From contig NZ_BSOW01000021.1 of assembly GCF_030160715.1 (NCBI RefSeq), positions 100,088-164,087 on the forward strand: DNA of 64,000 bases, given 5' to 3'. The notes under the pieces were generated by a model. It was not told the DNA's origin, did no database searches, and saw nothing but the letters and a program-made list of their open reading frames with translations. The first letter of the stretch is position 1; every line of letters begins with the position of its first letter. This DNA is from Bradyrhizobium iriomotense. GTDB lineage: Bacteria > Pseudomonadota > Alphaproteobacteria > Rhizobiales > Xanthobacteraceae. A program made the translations under genes and the position numbers. Positions 17,188 to 25,793 of this stretch are shown here, piece by piece.

Positions 17188-18816
17188 TTACCGCGCATCC
17201 TCCAATATCATGTCGGAGGCCTTTTCGGCGATCATGATGATCGGCGCGTTGGTATTGCCCGACACGAGGTCAGGCATGATCGATCCGTCGACCACGCGCA
17301 AGCCCTCGATCCCCCGGACCTTGAGCCGCTGATCGACCACGGCGAGCGCGTCGTTGCCCATGCGACAGGTCGAAGTCGGATGATAGATGGTGCTGCCGCG
17401 CTGGCGGCAGTATTCCAACAGCTCCGCGTCGGTTGCGACCTTCAGGCCGGGATCGACCTCCTCCACCACGAAGGGTTTGAGCGCCGGCGCATGCAATATC
17501 TTGCGCAGGATCTTCAGGCCCTCGACGTTGGTGGTACGGTCGGTCTCGGTCGACATGTAGTTGATGCGGATTTCCGGCGGCACGGTCGGGTCCGCACTCT
17601 TGATCCGCAAGCTGCCGCGGCTTTCGGGGCGGAGCTGGCACACCGAGGCGGTGAAGCCGGAAAAATCGTGCAGCTTCTCGCCCATCTTGTCGGTCGAGAA
17701 CGGCAGGAAATGAACCTGGATGTCGGGCGTGGCAAGCCGCGGACTGGTCTTGAAGAACACGCCGGCCGTGCCCGCCGCGATCGTCAGCCAGCCCTGCCGG
17801 AACAGCGCATAGCGCACGCCGGCCAGCGTGCGGCGGATCGGATGGTTGACGGTGTCGTTGAGCGTGATCGGCTGCGAGCAGCGCATCACGATGCGGACCT
17901 GCATGTGATCCTGCAGATCGTGGCCGACGCCCGGCGCATCGAGCACGACATCGATGCCGTGCTTGCGCAGGAGATCAGCCGGGCCGACGCCGGAGAGCTG
18001 CAACAGCTGCGGCGAGTTGTAGGCACCGCTCGAGACCAGCACCTCCTTGCGCGCCCGCGCGCGGCGCACGACCGAACCTTGCCGATATTCGACGCCGACG
18101 GCGCGGCGGCCCTCGAACAGGATGCGCTGGCCGAGCGCCGAGGTCTCGACCGTCAGATTGCCGCGGTTCTTCGCGGGACCGAGATAGGCGACGGACGTGG
18201 ACGCGCGACGGCCCTTTCGCGTGGTGGTCTGGAACAGGCCGACGCCTTCCTGCGAGACACCGTTGAAATCGGAATTGTACGGCAGGCCCGTCTCGACCGC
18301 CGCCTTGATGAAGGCCTTTGACAGGGGATCGGAAAGGATCAGATCGGAAACCGGCAGCGGCCCGCCGGTGCCATGAAACTCGTCGGCGCCGCGCGCCTGG
18401 TTCTCAGCCTTCTTGAAATAGGGCAGCACGTCGTCAAAGCCCCAGCCGGCGTTGCCGAGCTGGCGCCAGCGGTCGTAATCCTCGTGCTGGCCGCGGATGT
18501 AGAGCAGGCCGTTGATCGAGCTCGAACCGCCCAGCGTCTTGCCGCGCGGCTGGAACACCTGCCGGCCGTTGAGCTCGGGCTCCGGCTCGGTCTGGTACAT
18601 CCAGTTGACGCTCTTCTCCTTGAACAGCCGGCCGTAGCCGAGCGGCACGTGGATCCAGATGTTGGAATCCTTCGGGCCCGCTTCGAGCAGCAGCACCGAG
18701 TGCTTGCCGTTCGCCGACAACCGGTTGGCGAGCACGCAGCCGGCCGAGCCGGCGCCGACAATGACGTAGTCGAATTCGGGATCGCTTGAACGGGCGGATG
18801 GCAGTTGGGTGGTCAT
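17188..18816 (-). CDS. GMC-family FAD oxidoreductase (choline/alcohol dehydrogenase-like)
   Basis: This is a 542-residue enzyme. The dinucleotide-binding motif DYVIVGAGSAGCVLANRL is near residue 17, followed by VLLLEAGP. GMC signature 1 is GKTLGGSSSINGLLYIRG and signature 2 is GAYNSPQLLQLSGVGP. The C-terminal catalytic region has YHPTSTCRMG and VDGSIMPDLVSGNTNAP. It probably oxidises an alcohol substrate with FAD. The ATG at 18816 matches the family N-terminus. It lies 57 bases downstream of a tetR-type gene on the same strand, which probably controls it. Confidence 0.92.
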   Translation of the reverse strand: MTTQLPSARSSDPEFDYVIVGAGSAGCVLANRLSANGKHSVLLLEAGPKDSNIWIHVPLGYGRLFKEKSVNWMYQTEPEPELNGRQVFQPRGKTLGGSSSINGLLYIRGQHEDYDRWRQLGNAGWGFDDVLPYFKKAENQARGADEFHGTGGPLPVSDLILSDPLSKAFIKAAVETGLPYNSDFNGVSQEGVGLFQTTTRKGRRASTSVAYLGPAKNRGNLTVETSALGQRILFEGRRAVGVEYRQGSVVRRARARKEVLVSSGAYNSPQLLQLSGVGPADLLRKHGIDVVLDAPGVGHDLQDHMQVRIVMRCSQPITLNDTVNHPIRRTLAGVRYALFRQGWLTIAAGTAGVFFKTSPRLATPDIQVHFLPFSTDKMGEKLHDFSGFTASVCQLRPESRGSLRIKSADPTVPPEIRINYMSTETDRTTNVEGLKILRKILHAPALKPFVVEEVDPGLKVATDAELLEYCRQRGSTIYHPTSTCRMGNDALAVVDQRLKVRGIEGLRVVDGSIMPDLVSGNTNAPIIMIAEKASDMILEDAR

Positions 18817-18873
18817 GCTGCTTCGGTTCTTATTGTTGCTTGGGGCGTTTCGGATCGAAGGTCCATAGCACAC

Positions 18874-19464
18874 TCATGGCCGCAGACGCAGCGCCTCGAT
18901 CAGCGACTTGAACGCACGGGCATATTCCGCGCCCGCCCTGGCGATGTCAGCTCTTCCAGCGCAGGCCACCGCAGCCTCCGTCACCGCGCCGAGCAACAGC
19001 CGCGCCAGCGGCTCGATCGGCTGCCGCGCGATCAGGCCCGCGTCCATCGCGGCCGCAAGCGCGCGCGGCATCTTGCCGCCGAAATGCTGCGCGTCGATCT
19101 CGCGCCAGCGCTCCCAGCCGAGCACGGCCGGGCCGTCGCGCAGGATGATCTGGCCAGTCGGGCCCTTGGCGGTCGCGGCGAAATAGTGCTGTGTGCCGGC
19201 GACCATCGCGGCGAGCACGTCCTTCTCCGCGCGTGCCGCGCGATCGATCTCGGCAACGAGGTCGCGCGAGACCTGGTCGAACACCGCGGCGAATACCGCT
19301 TCCTTGGTCTTGAAGTGATGATAGACCGCGCCCTTGGCAACGTTCGCGCCGTCGGCGACGTCGTCCATGGTGGTGGCGACAAAGCCCTGCATTCCGAACA
19401 GACGGCGCGCCGCCGTCAGGATCGCCTCCGTGGTCGCGGCCCGCCGCTCCGCCTGCTTTGCCAT
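18874..19464 (-). CDS. TetR-family transcriptional regulator
   Basis: This is a 196-residue protein. The N-terminal helix-turn-helix domain spans about residues 10-57 (ATTEAILTAARRLFGMQGFV, then VAKGAVYHHFKTKEAVFAAV). The ligand-binding C-terminal half is unlike known members. It probably represses the GMC gene downstream and the divergent SnoaL-like gene through the palindrome at 19519-19536. Confidence 0.92.
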   Translation of the reverse strand: MAKQAERRAATTEAILTAARRLFGMQGFVATTMDDVADGANVAKGAVYHHFKTKEAVFAAVFDQVSRDLVAEIDRAARAEKDVLAAMVAGTQHYFAATAKGPTGQIILRDGPAVLGWERWREIDAQHFGGKMPRALAAAMDAGLIARQPIEPLARLLLGAVTEAAVACAGRADIARAGAEYARAFKSLIEALRLRP

Positions 19465-19518
19465 GAATTCTGCTGTAGTCGAATTTCGCTGAGGGGGCTA
19501 GTTGACTTTTCGACTGAC

Positions 19519-19536
19519 GGTCGGTATTTACCGACC
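19519..19536. promoter_or_regulatory. Probable TetR operator
   Basis: GGTCGGTATTTACCGACC is a perfect 7-bp inverted repeat around ATTT, centred between the divergent tetR gene and SnoaL-like gene. A further half site GTCGGT lies at 19541-19546. The position and symmetry fit a TetR-type operator. Confidence 0.65.
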
Positions 19537-19567
19537 ATAAGTCGGTTTATAGTCGCGAGGTGCTGCC

Positions 19568-19933
19568 ATGCCGAGCCGTGAGATTGTCGAAGCGTTTGCC
19601 AAACACCTGGAGGACGGCGACTTCGTCGGCGCGATCGAGCGGTTTTATGCAGCCGACGCCGCCACCTATGAAAACCAGGCCGAGCCCATGGTCGGCCGCG
19701 ACAGGCTAGCGGCCAAGGAACGCGGCGTGCTGGCTGCCTTCAAGGAGGTCCAGGCCGTGCGCATCGGACCGAGCCTGATCGCCGGAGACAACGTCGCCAC
19801 GCGCTGGACATTCGCCTTCACCAATGCCGAAGGCGTCACGCGCACGCTGGAGGAGATCGCGTGGCAGACCTGGCGCGGCGATGAGCTGATCGAGGAGCGC
19901 TTCTTCTACGATCCGAAGCAATTGGCGCGGTAA
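19568..19933 (+). CDS. SnoaL/NTF2-like fold protein
   Basis: This is a 121-residue single-domain protein with the cone-shaped NTF2-like pattern. N-terminal helices (EIVEAFAKHLEDGDFVGAIE) are followed by RFYAADAATYENQAEPMVGR and C-terminal strands (NVATRWTFAFTN, IAWQTWRGDELIEERFFYDP). It may be a small isomerase or dehydratase or a binding protein. It is divergent from tetR and likely in the same regulon as the GMC oxidoreductase. Confidence 0.82.
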   Translation: MPSREIVEAFAKHLEDGDFVGAIERFYAADAATYENQAEPMVGRDRLAAKERGVLAAFKEVQAVRIGPSLIAGDNVATRWTFAFTNAEGVTRTLEEIAWQTWRGDELIEERFFYDPKQLAR

Positions 19934-20104
19934 CGCGGGAACCGGGGACGGCATTTGTATCGATTTGTTATCGATACCGGCTGTTCCATATGCACATCGT
20001 GCCGCAGCCATTCCGACGCGGGCGATAATTCATAGTTCGTCAAAGGTTTGCAGCGAATTCTGCAGGTTGAGCCGACATGAACGGCCAATGTTGCAGGCTC
20101 TCGA

Positions 20105-22066
20105 ATGCGGTCCCGACTGACGTCCTATCTGACAAAGCTGTTCGCGGGCGACCTCGCCGCGTTCGGCGGACCCGCAACCGACGACGCCGTCGCCGGCCAC
20201 ATCCGCGCGGAACAGATGTCTCTCGTGCTCGGCTATTCCGTCGGCATCATGCTGGCCAATGCCTGCAATGCCGCCGTGCTTGCCATCGCGCTCTGGGATT
20301 CGCCGGACTGGAAATTCGCCGTGGTCTGGGCGATTGCGGTCGCGGGCGCTGCGATCCTGTTCGGCGTGCAATCCCACAGCGCGCGCCGGATCACCAAGCC
20401 GCAATTCGTATCCCGCCGCGCCATGCACCGCCTGGTGCGCAACGCCTTCATCCTTGGCTCCGCCTGGGGCATCGTGCCGGTCGCGTTCTTCGCCAACGCC
20501 TCCACCGGCGGCCAGCTGGTCATCACTTGCCTGTGCGCCGGAATGCTTGCCGGCGGCGCGTTCGCCTTCGCCACCATCCCGATCGCGGCCATCGCGTTCA
20601 CGACTCCGCTCTTCCTCGGCATCGGCATCTGTCTCGGCAGCGGCGGTGATCCCGCCTATCTGCTGATGGCGGTACTGGTCGTGGTGTACGGAGGCGTGCT
20701 GCTGCGCGGCGTGTTCGTCAATTCCTTCACCTTCATACGACGCATCATGCAGCAGCTCGAAGCGGAACGGTCGGTCCGCCAGGATCCGCTGACGCACCTG
20801 CCGAACCGTTTCGCGTTCAACGAGACACTCGATGCCGCCTTGAAGCGACTGGCGCTGTCCGGCGAGGAGTTCGCCGTGCTGCTGCTCGACCTCGATCGCT
20901 TCAAGGAGGTGAACGACAAGTTCGGCCATCCGGCCGGCGACGAGTTCCTGGTCCAGGTCGCCAGCCGCCTGCAACGCTGCACGCGGGCGGCCGAGCACGT
21001 CGCGCGCATCGGCGGAGACGAGTTCGCGCTGGTCATGGCCAACCTCACCCGGGCCGAGGACGCCCTCGAAATCGCGGAGCGATTCGTCGCGGCCTTCGCC
21101 GAGCCGTTCCTGATCGAGGGCCGCGAGATCATCGGCGGCACCAGCGTTGGCATCGTGCTGGCGCCGCGGGACGGCGACACGCAGCTCAACCTGCTCAAGC
21201 ATGCCGACGCCGCGCTCTATCGCGCCAAGAAAGCCGAACCCGGCACGATCTGCTTCTTCGAGGCCGCCGACGACAAGTCGGCACGCGACCGCAAAGCGCT
21301 GCAAGCGGACCTGGAGCTCGCCGTCGCACGCGACGAGCTGTTCCTGGTCTTTCAGCCGTTCCTCAATCTCAGGGAGAACCGGATCACCGGCTTCGAGGCT
21401 CTGCTGCGCTGGATGCATCCGGTGCGCGGCTTGGTGCCGCCGAGCGAGTTCATTCCGATCGCCGAGGAAACCGGCCTCATTCACGAGATCGGCGAGTGGG
21501 TCATAAGGCGCGCCTGCGCGACGCTGGCGGAGTGGCCCGTCGATATCAGGGTCGCGGTGAATTTCTCCGCGGCGCAATTCCACAACACGGGCATTCTCCA
21601 GGCCATCGTGCAGGCCCTGGCTGAGGCCAACGTCGCCCCTCACCGGCTGGAGATCGAGATCACCGAATCCATGCTGCTGTCGAAATACGGCTCGGCGTCA
21701 TCGATCCTGAACGCACTGCTGCAACTCGGCATCACCGTGGCACTCGACGATTTCGGCACCGGGTTCTCGTCGCTGACCTATTTGCGCAAGCTGCCGTTCA
21801 GCCGCATCAAGATCGATCAGTCCTTCATCAGCGACATGCTGGCGCAGCCGGACTGCGCCGCGATCGTGAAGTCGGTGATCGCCCTCGCACGGGACTTGAA
21901 CATCGGCGTCGTCGCCGAAGGCGTCGAGACGGTCGATCAGCTCGAATATCTGCGTCAGACCAATTGCGACGAAGTCCAGGGCTATCTCATCAGCCGCCCC
22001 GCCTCGGCCGAGCAGATTTTGGCCCTGCTCGACCCGAAGAAGCAGCGGGCGACTTACGCCGCGTAG
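20105..22066 (+). CDS. Membrane GGDEF-EAL bifunctional c-di-GMP protein
   Basis: This is a 653-residue protein. About five or six membrane segments span residues 35-205, followed by a GGDEF domain (DPLTHLPNRFAFNETL, active site ARIGGDEFALV). The C-terminal EAL domain has intact FEALLRW, ITESMLL, DDFGTGFSSLTYLRKLP, IDQSFI, EGVET and QGYLISRP motifs. Both cyclase and phosphodiesterase sites look functional; which activity dominates cannot be told. It is monocistronic; a TAAAGCGCGATGA repeat follows 14 bases after the stop. Confidence 0.92.
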   Translation: MRSRLTSYLTKLFAGDLAAFGGPATDDAVAGHIRAEQMSLVLGYSVGIMLANACNAAVLAIALWDSPDWKFAVVWAIAVAGAAILFGVQSHSARRITKPQFVSRRAMHRLVRNAFILGSAWGIVPVAFFANASTGGQLVITCLCAGMLAGGAFAFATIPIAAIAFTTPLFLGIGICLGSGGDPAYLLMAVLVVVYGGVLLRGVFVNSFTFIRRIMQQLEAERSVRQDPLTHLPNRFAFNETLDAALKRLALSGEEFAVLLLDLDRFKEVNDKFGHPAGDEFLVQVASRLQRCTRAAEHVARIGGDEFALVMANLTRAEDALEIAERFVAAFAEPFLIEGREIIGGTSVGIVLAPRDGDTQLNLLKHADAALYRAKKAEPGTICFFEAADDKSARDRKALQADLELAVARDELFLVFQPFLNLRENRITGFEALLRWMHPVRGLVPPSEFIPIAEETGLIHEIGEWVIRRACATLAEWPVDIRVAVNFSAAQFHNTGILQAIVQALAEANVAPHRLEIEITESMLLSKYGSASSILNALLQLGITVALDDFGTGFSSLTYLRKLPFSRIKIDQSFISDMLAQPDCAAIVKSVIALARDLNIGVVAEGVETVDQLEYLRQTNCDEVQGYLISRPASAEQILALLDPKKQRATYAA

Positions 22067-22080
22067 AGCAAACAACAACT

Positions 22081-22120
22081 TAAAGCGCGATGACGATTCA
22101 TCCCATCGCATCGCGCTTTA
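22081..22120. repeat. Interspersed inverted repeat (TAAAGCGCGATGA type), copy 2
   Basis: TAAAGCGCGATGA at the left and TCGCGCTTTA at the right are inverted around ATTCATCCCATCGCA. It is a close relative of the element at 12685-12725. It may serve as terminator of the GGDEF-EAL gene. Confidence 0.72.
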
Positions 22121-22165
22121 GGGCCTGCACAAACATCAGCTTCCGAGGGTAAAGGGGCAAACCTC

Positions 22166-22552
22166 ATGCAATACATCGTACTCATTGCCGTGATCGGCAT
22201 TCTGCTTCTTCAGTCGAGCGGCGCAATTCCGCTGGACAGCGTCGGTGGGCCGATGGCGATTGCGCTGGCTTTTTTCCTCGGCGCACTGGCTGTCGGGGTC
22301 CACGAGGCATGGACGAAGAAACGGGGCGTGCTTGGCTGGATCGTGAACATCGTTGTCTCGTTCGTCGGCGCTTTTCTGGTCGCCCCCCTGGGCGGCATGG
22401 TCGTGGCATTGTTACTCAGCCCGTTTATGGCTGGGTCGACATCGCTGGCGGCCGCGGGAGGTCCCGTGATGCATGTCGCGCTCGCCGGCATGATGATCGT
22501 CACGCTGCTGGGATCGTGGGGCGCTCTATGGGTCACGAACCGGTGGCGATGA
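22166..22552 (+). CDS. Small membrane protein, four predicted segments
   Basis: This 128-residue protein has hydrophobic segments at about residues 3-20, 30-45, 57-85 and 98-122. A basic loop, EAWTKKRGVLGW, separates the second and third. It has no recognised family. It is probably an inner-membrane protein of unknown role; a purine-rich stretch (GAGGGTAAAGGGG) lies upstream of the ATG. Confidence 0.65.
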   Translation: MQYIVLIAVIGILLLQSSGAIPLDSVGGPMAIALAFFLGALAVGVHEAWTKKRGVLGWIVNIVVSFVGAFLVAPLGGMVVALLLSPFMAGSTSLAAAGGPVMHVALAGMMIVTLLGSWGALWVTNRWR

Positions 22553-22605
22553 GTTTGTTCGACGGAGAGCTTGCGGCAGCCACGACTGCTCATCTGCTAC
22601 GGAAA

Positions 22606-23547
22606 CTAGTTGAACGCAAACCACGCTTTGACAACGAACGCCGCGCCGCACCAGTTCGAGACCAGGCCATCCGGGTTGGTGACGAGATTGACGCGGCCAC
22701 CCGGCCGCGCATTTGGATCGCCCGTAAAGACAAAGCAGTTTTCCTTCGACAGGTTGGTGTCGTAGTAGCGCAGGTCGAGGTTGAAGGCCTTGTGAGTGAA
22801 GGTCACACCCGCCTGCCAGTTGAGATAGGCAGGTAGCGGGAAGCCGCCAAGTTGCGCGGCCTGATTGCCGAACCAGGAATAGCCCGCAGCAGCCGTGAAT
22901 GACACCGCGAGATTCTGCGGCAGCAATCGGCCCGGCACATCATAGCCAACCCCGGCCGCAACATATTGACTCCAGGCGCCCGTGTTCGAGACGTTGGGAG
23001 ACCAGGCGTAGCCGGCAGCGATGCGGACCTGTTCGCCGATGTGCCGATCGCCGCGGATAACCGCCTCCCAATAATTGATGCCGTTGGTCTCGCCGGGAAG
23101 CCTTTCGCCGGGATAAGCGAAATAGGTCACGCCAACATCAAAATCGATCGTTGCGATCTTCGGGCGGATACCGCCTGCAAAGGTGAACTCGGCGGCCGGC
23201 TGGGTCGGCAGCTTGACGGTGGCGACCGTGGTGCCGGCGTATAGCGGTCCAAATCTCGTTTCGAAGGCGGCGCCGGCCGCGGGCCCATGATCGGATAGCG
23301 TGACCCCGCGATAAATGTAGTCGGATGCGCCCCCCGCGCGTGCGCTGAATTCGAGCTCGCTTGCAGACGCTTCGCGGTTAGTGTCGGCCGCCGACCATCC
23401 GCGATTGCCAAGGCCGATCGCACCGCCCGGACTGGGAGGGTTGGCCTGCGCCACAGCGCCGTTCATTGGTGCAAGCCACAGCCCAACCACCGCAGCGAAC
23501 GAGGCGCCGCATACACGCCGGACCGATGCAACACCCCGCTGCCGCAC
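22606..23547 (-). CDS. TorF-family putative porin (Gcw_chp/CHP02001-like)
   Basis: This is a 313-residue outer-membrane protein with a signal peptide ending GAVAQA. The family hallmark SDYIYRGVTLSDHGPA is near residue 75, then alternating barrel strands (YAGTTVATVKLP, FTFAGGIRPKI) and an aromatic C-terminus. The GTG start at 23547 has GGAGG 10 bases upstream. That RBS lies inside the last codons of the preceding gene, so translation is probably coupled. The transported solute is unknown. Confidence 0.8.
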   Translation of the reverse strand: MRQRGVASVRRVCGASFAAVVGLWLAPMNGAVAQANPPSPGGAIGLGNRGWSAADTNREASASELEFSARAGGASDYIYRGVTLSDHGPAAGAAFETRFGPLYAGTTVATVKLPTQPAAEFTFAGGIRPKIATIDFDVGVTYFAYPGERLPGETNGINYWEAVIRGDRHIGEQVRIAAGYAWSPNVSNTGAWSQYVAAGVGYDVPGRLLPQNLAVSFTAAAGYSWFGNQAAQLGGFPLPAYLNWQAGVTFTHKAFNLDLRYYDTNLSKENCFVFTGDPNARPGGRVNLVTNPDGLVSNWCGAAFVVKAWFAFN

Positions 23548-23553
23548 TGTCGG

Positions 23554-24216
23554 TTATCCTCCGAGAGCCACCGCGATCCCCACCAGCGCACCACCAACAG
23601 CTACCATCACAAGACCTGCCGCCCAAGGCCGCAGCCCGCTTTGAATTCCAAAAACGTAACCACAGCAGAACAGCATCACAATAGCGACGGCGTAGGAGAC
23701 GCGCAGTGCCAACCTGGCGTCGCTCAGGAGCAGGAACGGGATAACCACCGGGAAGGTCGAAAGGAAGCTTAGCAGGCAAAGACCCAGCGCGCCGGTCCAA
23801 TCGCGCTTCGTCAGCCTTGGACCGTGGGACGGCTCGGGCATCTGCTGCAATGTCTGCCGCATCAATTCCAATTGCTCCGCAGGCAAGAACGCCGCCAATT
23901 CCGGCGGCAGTGCGTCGGTGATGACACGCCGCGCCGTTTCGGAGTCCGGTGCCTGCCGTATCGCGCGGAGTGTCAGCATCTTGTTTCCCCGGTCGTTGAT
24001 GCGAGCCAGCAGATAAAGACCGCCGTCAACAATACCCCAAGCCAGGTTGCAGCCGAGCGCACCGATCAGCATCGTCTGAATATTGACGCTGGCCCCTGTC
24101 GCGACCCCGAGCGAGCAGATGAAGGTGAGAGCCATGATCAGGCCGAACAAGGTTTCCGAGATCCGCTCCATCGGATCCAGCACGTCACCGAAGGGATTAT
24201 CTGAAACCTCCGACAT
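23554..24216 (-). CDS. VIT/CCC1-like integral membrane protein
   Basis: This 220-residue protein has membrane segments at LFGLIMALTFICSLGVA, MLIGALGCNLAWGIVDGGLY, and three C-terminal segments (ALGLCLLSFLSTFPVVIPFL and two more). The first-half motif IGALGCNLAWGIVDG resembles bacterial relatives of VIT1/CCC1 iron or manganese transporters. The metal-binding loop is poorly conserved, so transport is inference. The ATG at 24216 is chosen at the start of MSEVSDNPFGDVL; the frame is open to 24366. Its stop is 6 bases from the porin start, and the porin's RBS lies in its last codons. Confidence 0.65.
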   Translation of the reverse strand: MSEVSDNPFGDVLDPMERISETLFGLIMALTFICSLGVATGASVNIQTMLIGALGCNLAWGIVDGGLYLLARINDRGNKMLTLRAIRQAPDSETARRVITDALPPELAAFLPAEQLELMRQTLQQMPEPSHGPRLTKRDWTGALGLCLLSFLSTFPVVIPFLLLSDARLALRVSYAVAIVMLFCCGYVFGIQSGLRPWAAGLVMVAVGGALVGIAVALGG

Positions 24217-24396
24217 CCCAGCCCCGAATTCGCTCGATAGCCAGCCGCGTGGGAATTGAGCCGCCAACGCAGCGAACCGCACTGAACCATAGCACTGCCC
24301 ACGGCGCAGCGGAATCTCCGTCATCAGCCTTGGCGCCGAACCTCGCCCCTCACTCCGTGGCCGCAAGCACGCTCAATCGACGCGCCTGGCCCGTCG

Positions 24397-24465
24397 CTTC
24401 AGTTGGCGCAGTGCAGCGACATGTCCGAGGGTTGGGGGTAGATCGGAAGTAGCCGACCAACTGCA
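24397..24465. repeat. Dispersed 69-base non-coding repeat, copy 1
   Basis: The stretch runs from CTTCAGTTGGCGCAGTGCA through GTTGGGGGTAGATCGGA to CCAACTGCAA. It recurs at 56948-57016 with about 11 differences and equal length. It is not coding in a conserved frame and looks like a short mobile or relic element. Confidence 0.65.
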
Positions 24466-24593
24466 ATAGCGAGATTGGCCCTTTGCGGACCTGCTCTCTG
24501 TCGCTCAACGACTGCTACCTAAGGTCCCCCCTGAGCCTGCAATATGCTAATTTGAGCCGGCACGATCCCCGTTTTCAGCCCGGACGTTGCACT

Positions 24594-25550
24594 GTGACCG
24601 ATGGTCGTCACCCGGCATGGACCGAGGAAGGCCGTTTCCGCGGCGCCCTCGACGATGTGATCATCATCCCACTTGTCGTTGTCGCGCTCGCCACAAACAA
24701 GATCCTGCGTTTCGTTTTTTTGCTCCTGATGCGGTTGCTCGACTACGCCTTCCCTTTGGCAATGCAGATTGTCTGGCTTCCGCTCTTCGCGGCCAAGGTT
24801 CTCGGCGATGTCATCATTGCCGTCATGAACGGCGCGTTGCGCTTCCTTCCCCTATCCGAGGCGAAACGTCGACACTGGAGTAGATCGATCCGCCGGAACT
24901 GGCTGTGGCTCCGGCGGAAGATTGGCTATCGGGCGTTCGAGCAAGCTGTCCATGATGCCTTTGAAAACGGCATGGCCTGGGTGTTCAGAGAATGCCGGCA
25001 TCTCACGCCGAACACCGCATTGCTCGTGATCGTGTGCGCGGTACTTTGGCTACCGATCTCTTTCGGGGTTGCAACGGCGATGCACGCGATATTGTTTGCC
25101 AAGGTCACGTCCTGGCCAGCTTGGATGCAACTCCTGCATCCCCTCGCAACCGTCATCGCGAAGAGCAAGCTTCTGGTGCTGCCGGTCTACCCGGCAGCCT
25201 GGCCGCAGGCCAAAAAACATCCACTCGTTCAGCTCGCATTCAAAGGCTACGAAACCATCAGGCGCATGTATGTGATCAGAAAAGTCCGCTTTCGCTATCG
25301 GCAGGCAAAGGTCGTCGGAATCGCGGCGGTTGACAGGATCGAGCGCACCGCCGGCCTCACTTCGGCGGTGCGGTGGCTCCGCGAGGCGCATGTCGCCGAA
25401 CATCTCGGCGTCGAGAAGCCCACTCAGGAATTGCGCTCGTTCTTCGCGCGATGGTCAATCAAGTTCTCAGCTGAATACTACGAAGCGAAGGAACGGCAAG
25501 CCTCGGGTGGCCCATCACTTGACGGCAGCAAGCTGCGAACGTTGAATTGA
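24594..25550 (+). CDS. Membrane-associated protein of unknown function
   Basis: This protein has about 318 residues if the GTG at 24594 is used. The frame opens at 24483, directly after a dispersed repeat, and an earlier start is possible. Three hydrophobic segments are seen (VIIIPLVVVALATNKILRFV, FPLAMQIVWLPLFAAKVLG, LLVIVCAVLWLPISFGVATA). They are separated by basic stretches (KRRHWSRSIRRNWLWLRRKI) and followed by a basic C-terminal cytoplasmic part of about 110 residues. No family is recognised. Confidence 0.6.
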   Translation: MTDGRHPAWTEEGRFRGALDDVIIIPLVVVALATNKILRFVFLLLMRLLDYAFPLAMQIVWLPLFAAKVLGDVIIAVMNGALRFLPLSEAKRRHWSRSIRRNWLWLRRKIGYRAFEQAVHDAFENGMAWVFRECRHLTPNTALLVIVCAVLWLPISFGVATAMHAILFAKVTSWPAWMQLLHPLATVIAKSKLLVLPVYPAAWPQAKKHPLVQLAFKGYETIRRMYVIRKVRFRYRQAKVVGIAAVDRIERTAGLTSAVRWLREAHVAEHLGVEKPTQELRSFFARWSIKFSAEYYEAKERQASGGPSLDGSKLRTLN

Positions 25551-25793
25551 TCGTCAATCTCGAAACCGCCAACGCTGTTGTCGGGGGATAGGCCGACATA
25601 TCGCGCAAGGAGAGCTTTGAACCTCTGGTTGGCCACATCGACCTATGTCTTGAGTACCCGTGCCCGCTGGAGTGGGCATCGTTGTCTCGAACCGAGATTT
25701 CGAAGCACGATGCTGTCGTTTCGCCAAAGGAGACGATGACGATTCCGCGCCGCTTCGGCGGTCTGCCCAACTCGGACAACTCGGGGAGGAAGA

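Noticed and set aside
10..23600. Long open frames opposite known genes, e.g. antisense to ggt, GMC and GGDEF genes
   Set aside because: High GC and strong third-position bias produce long shadow frames. They lack family motifs and ribosome binding sites.
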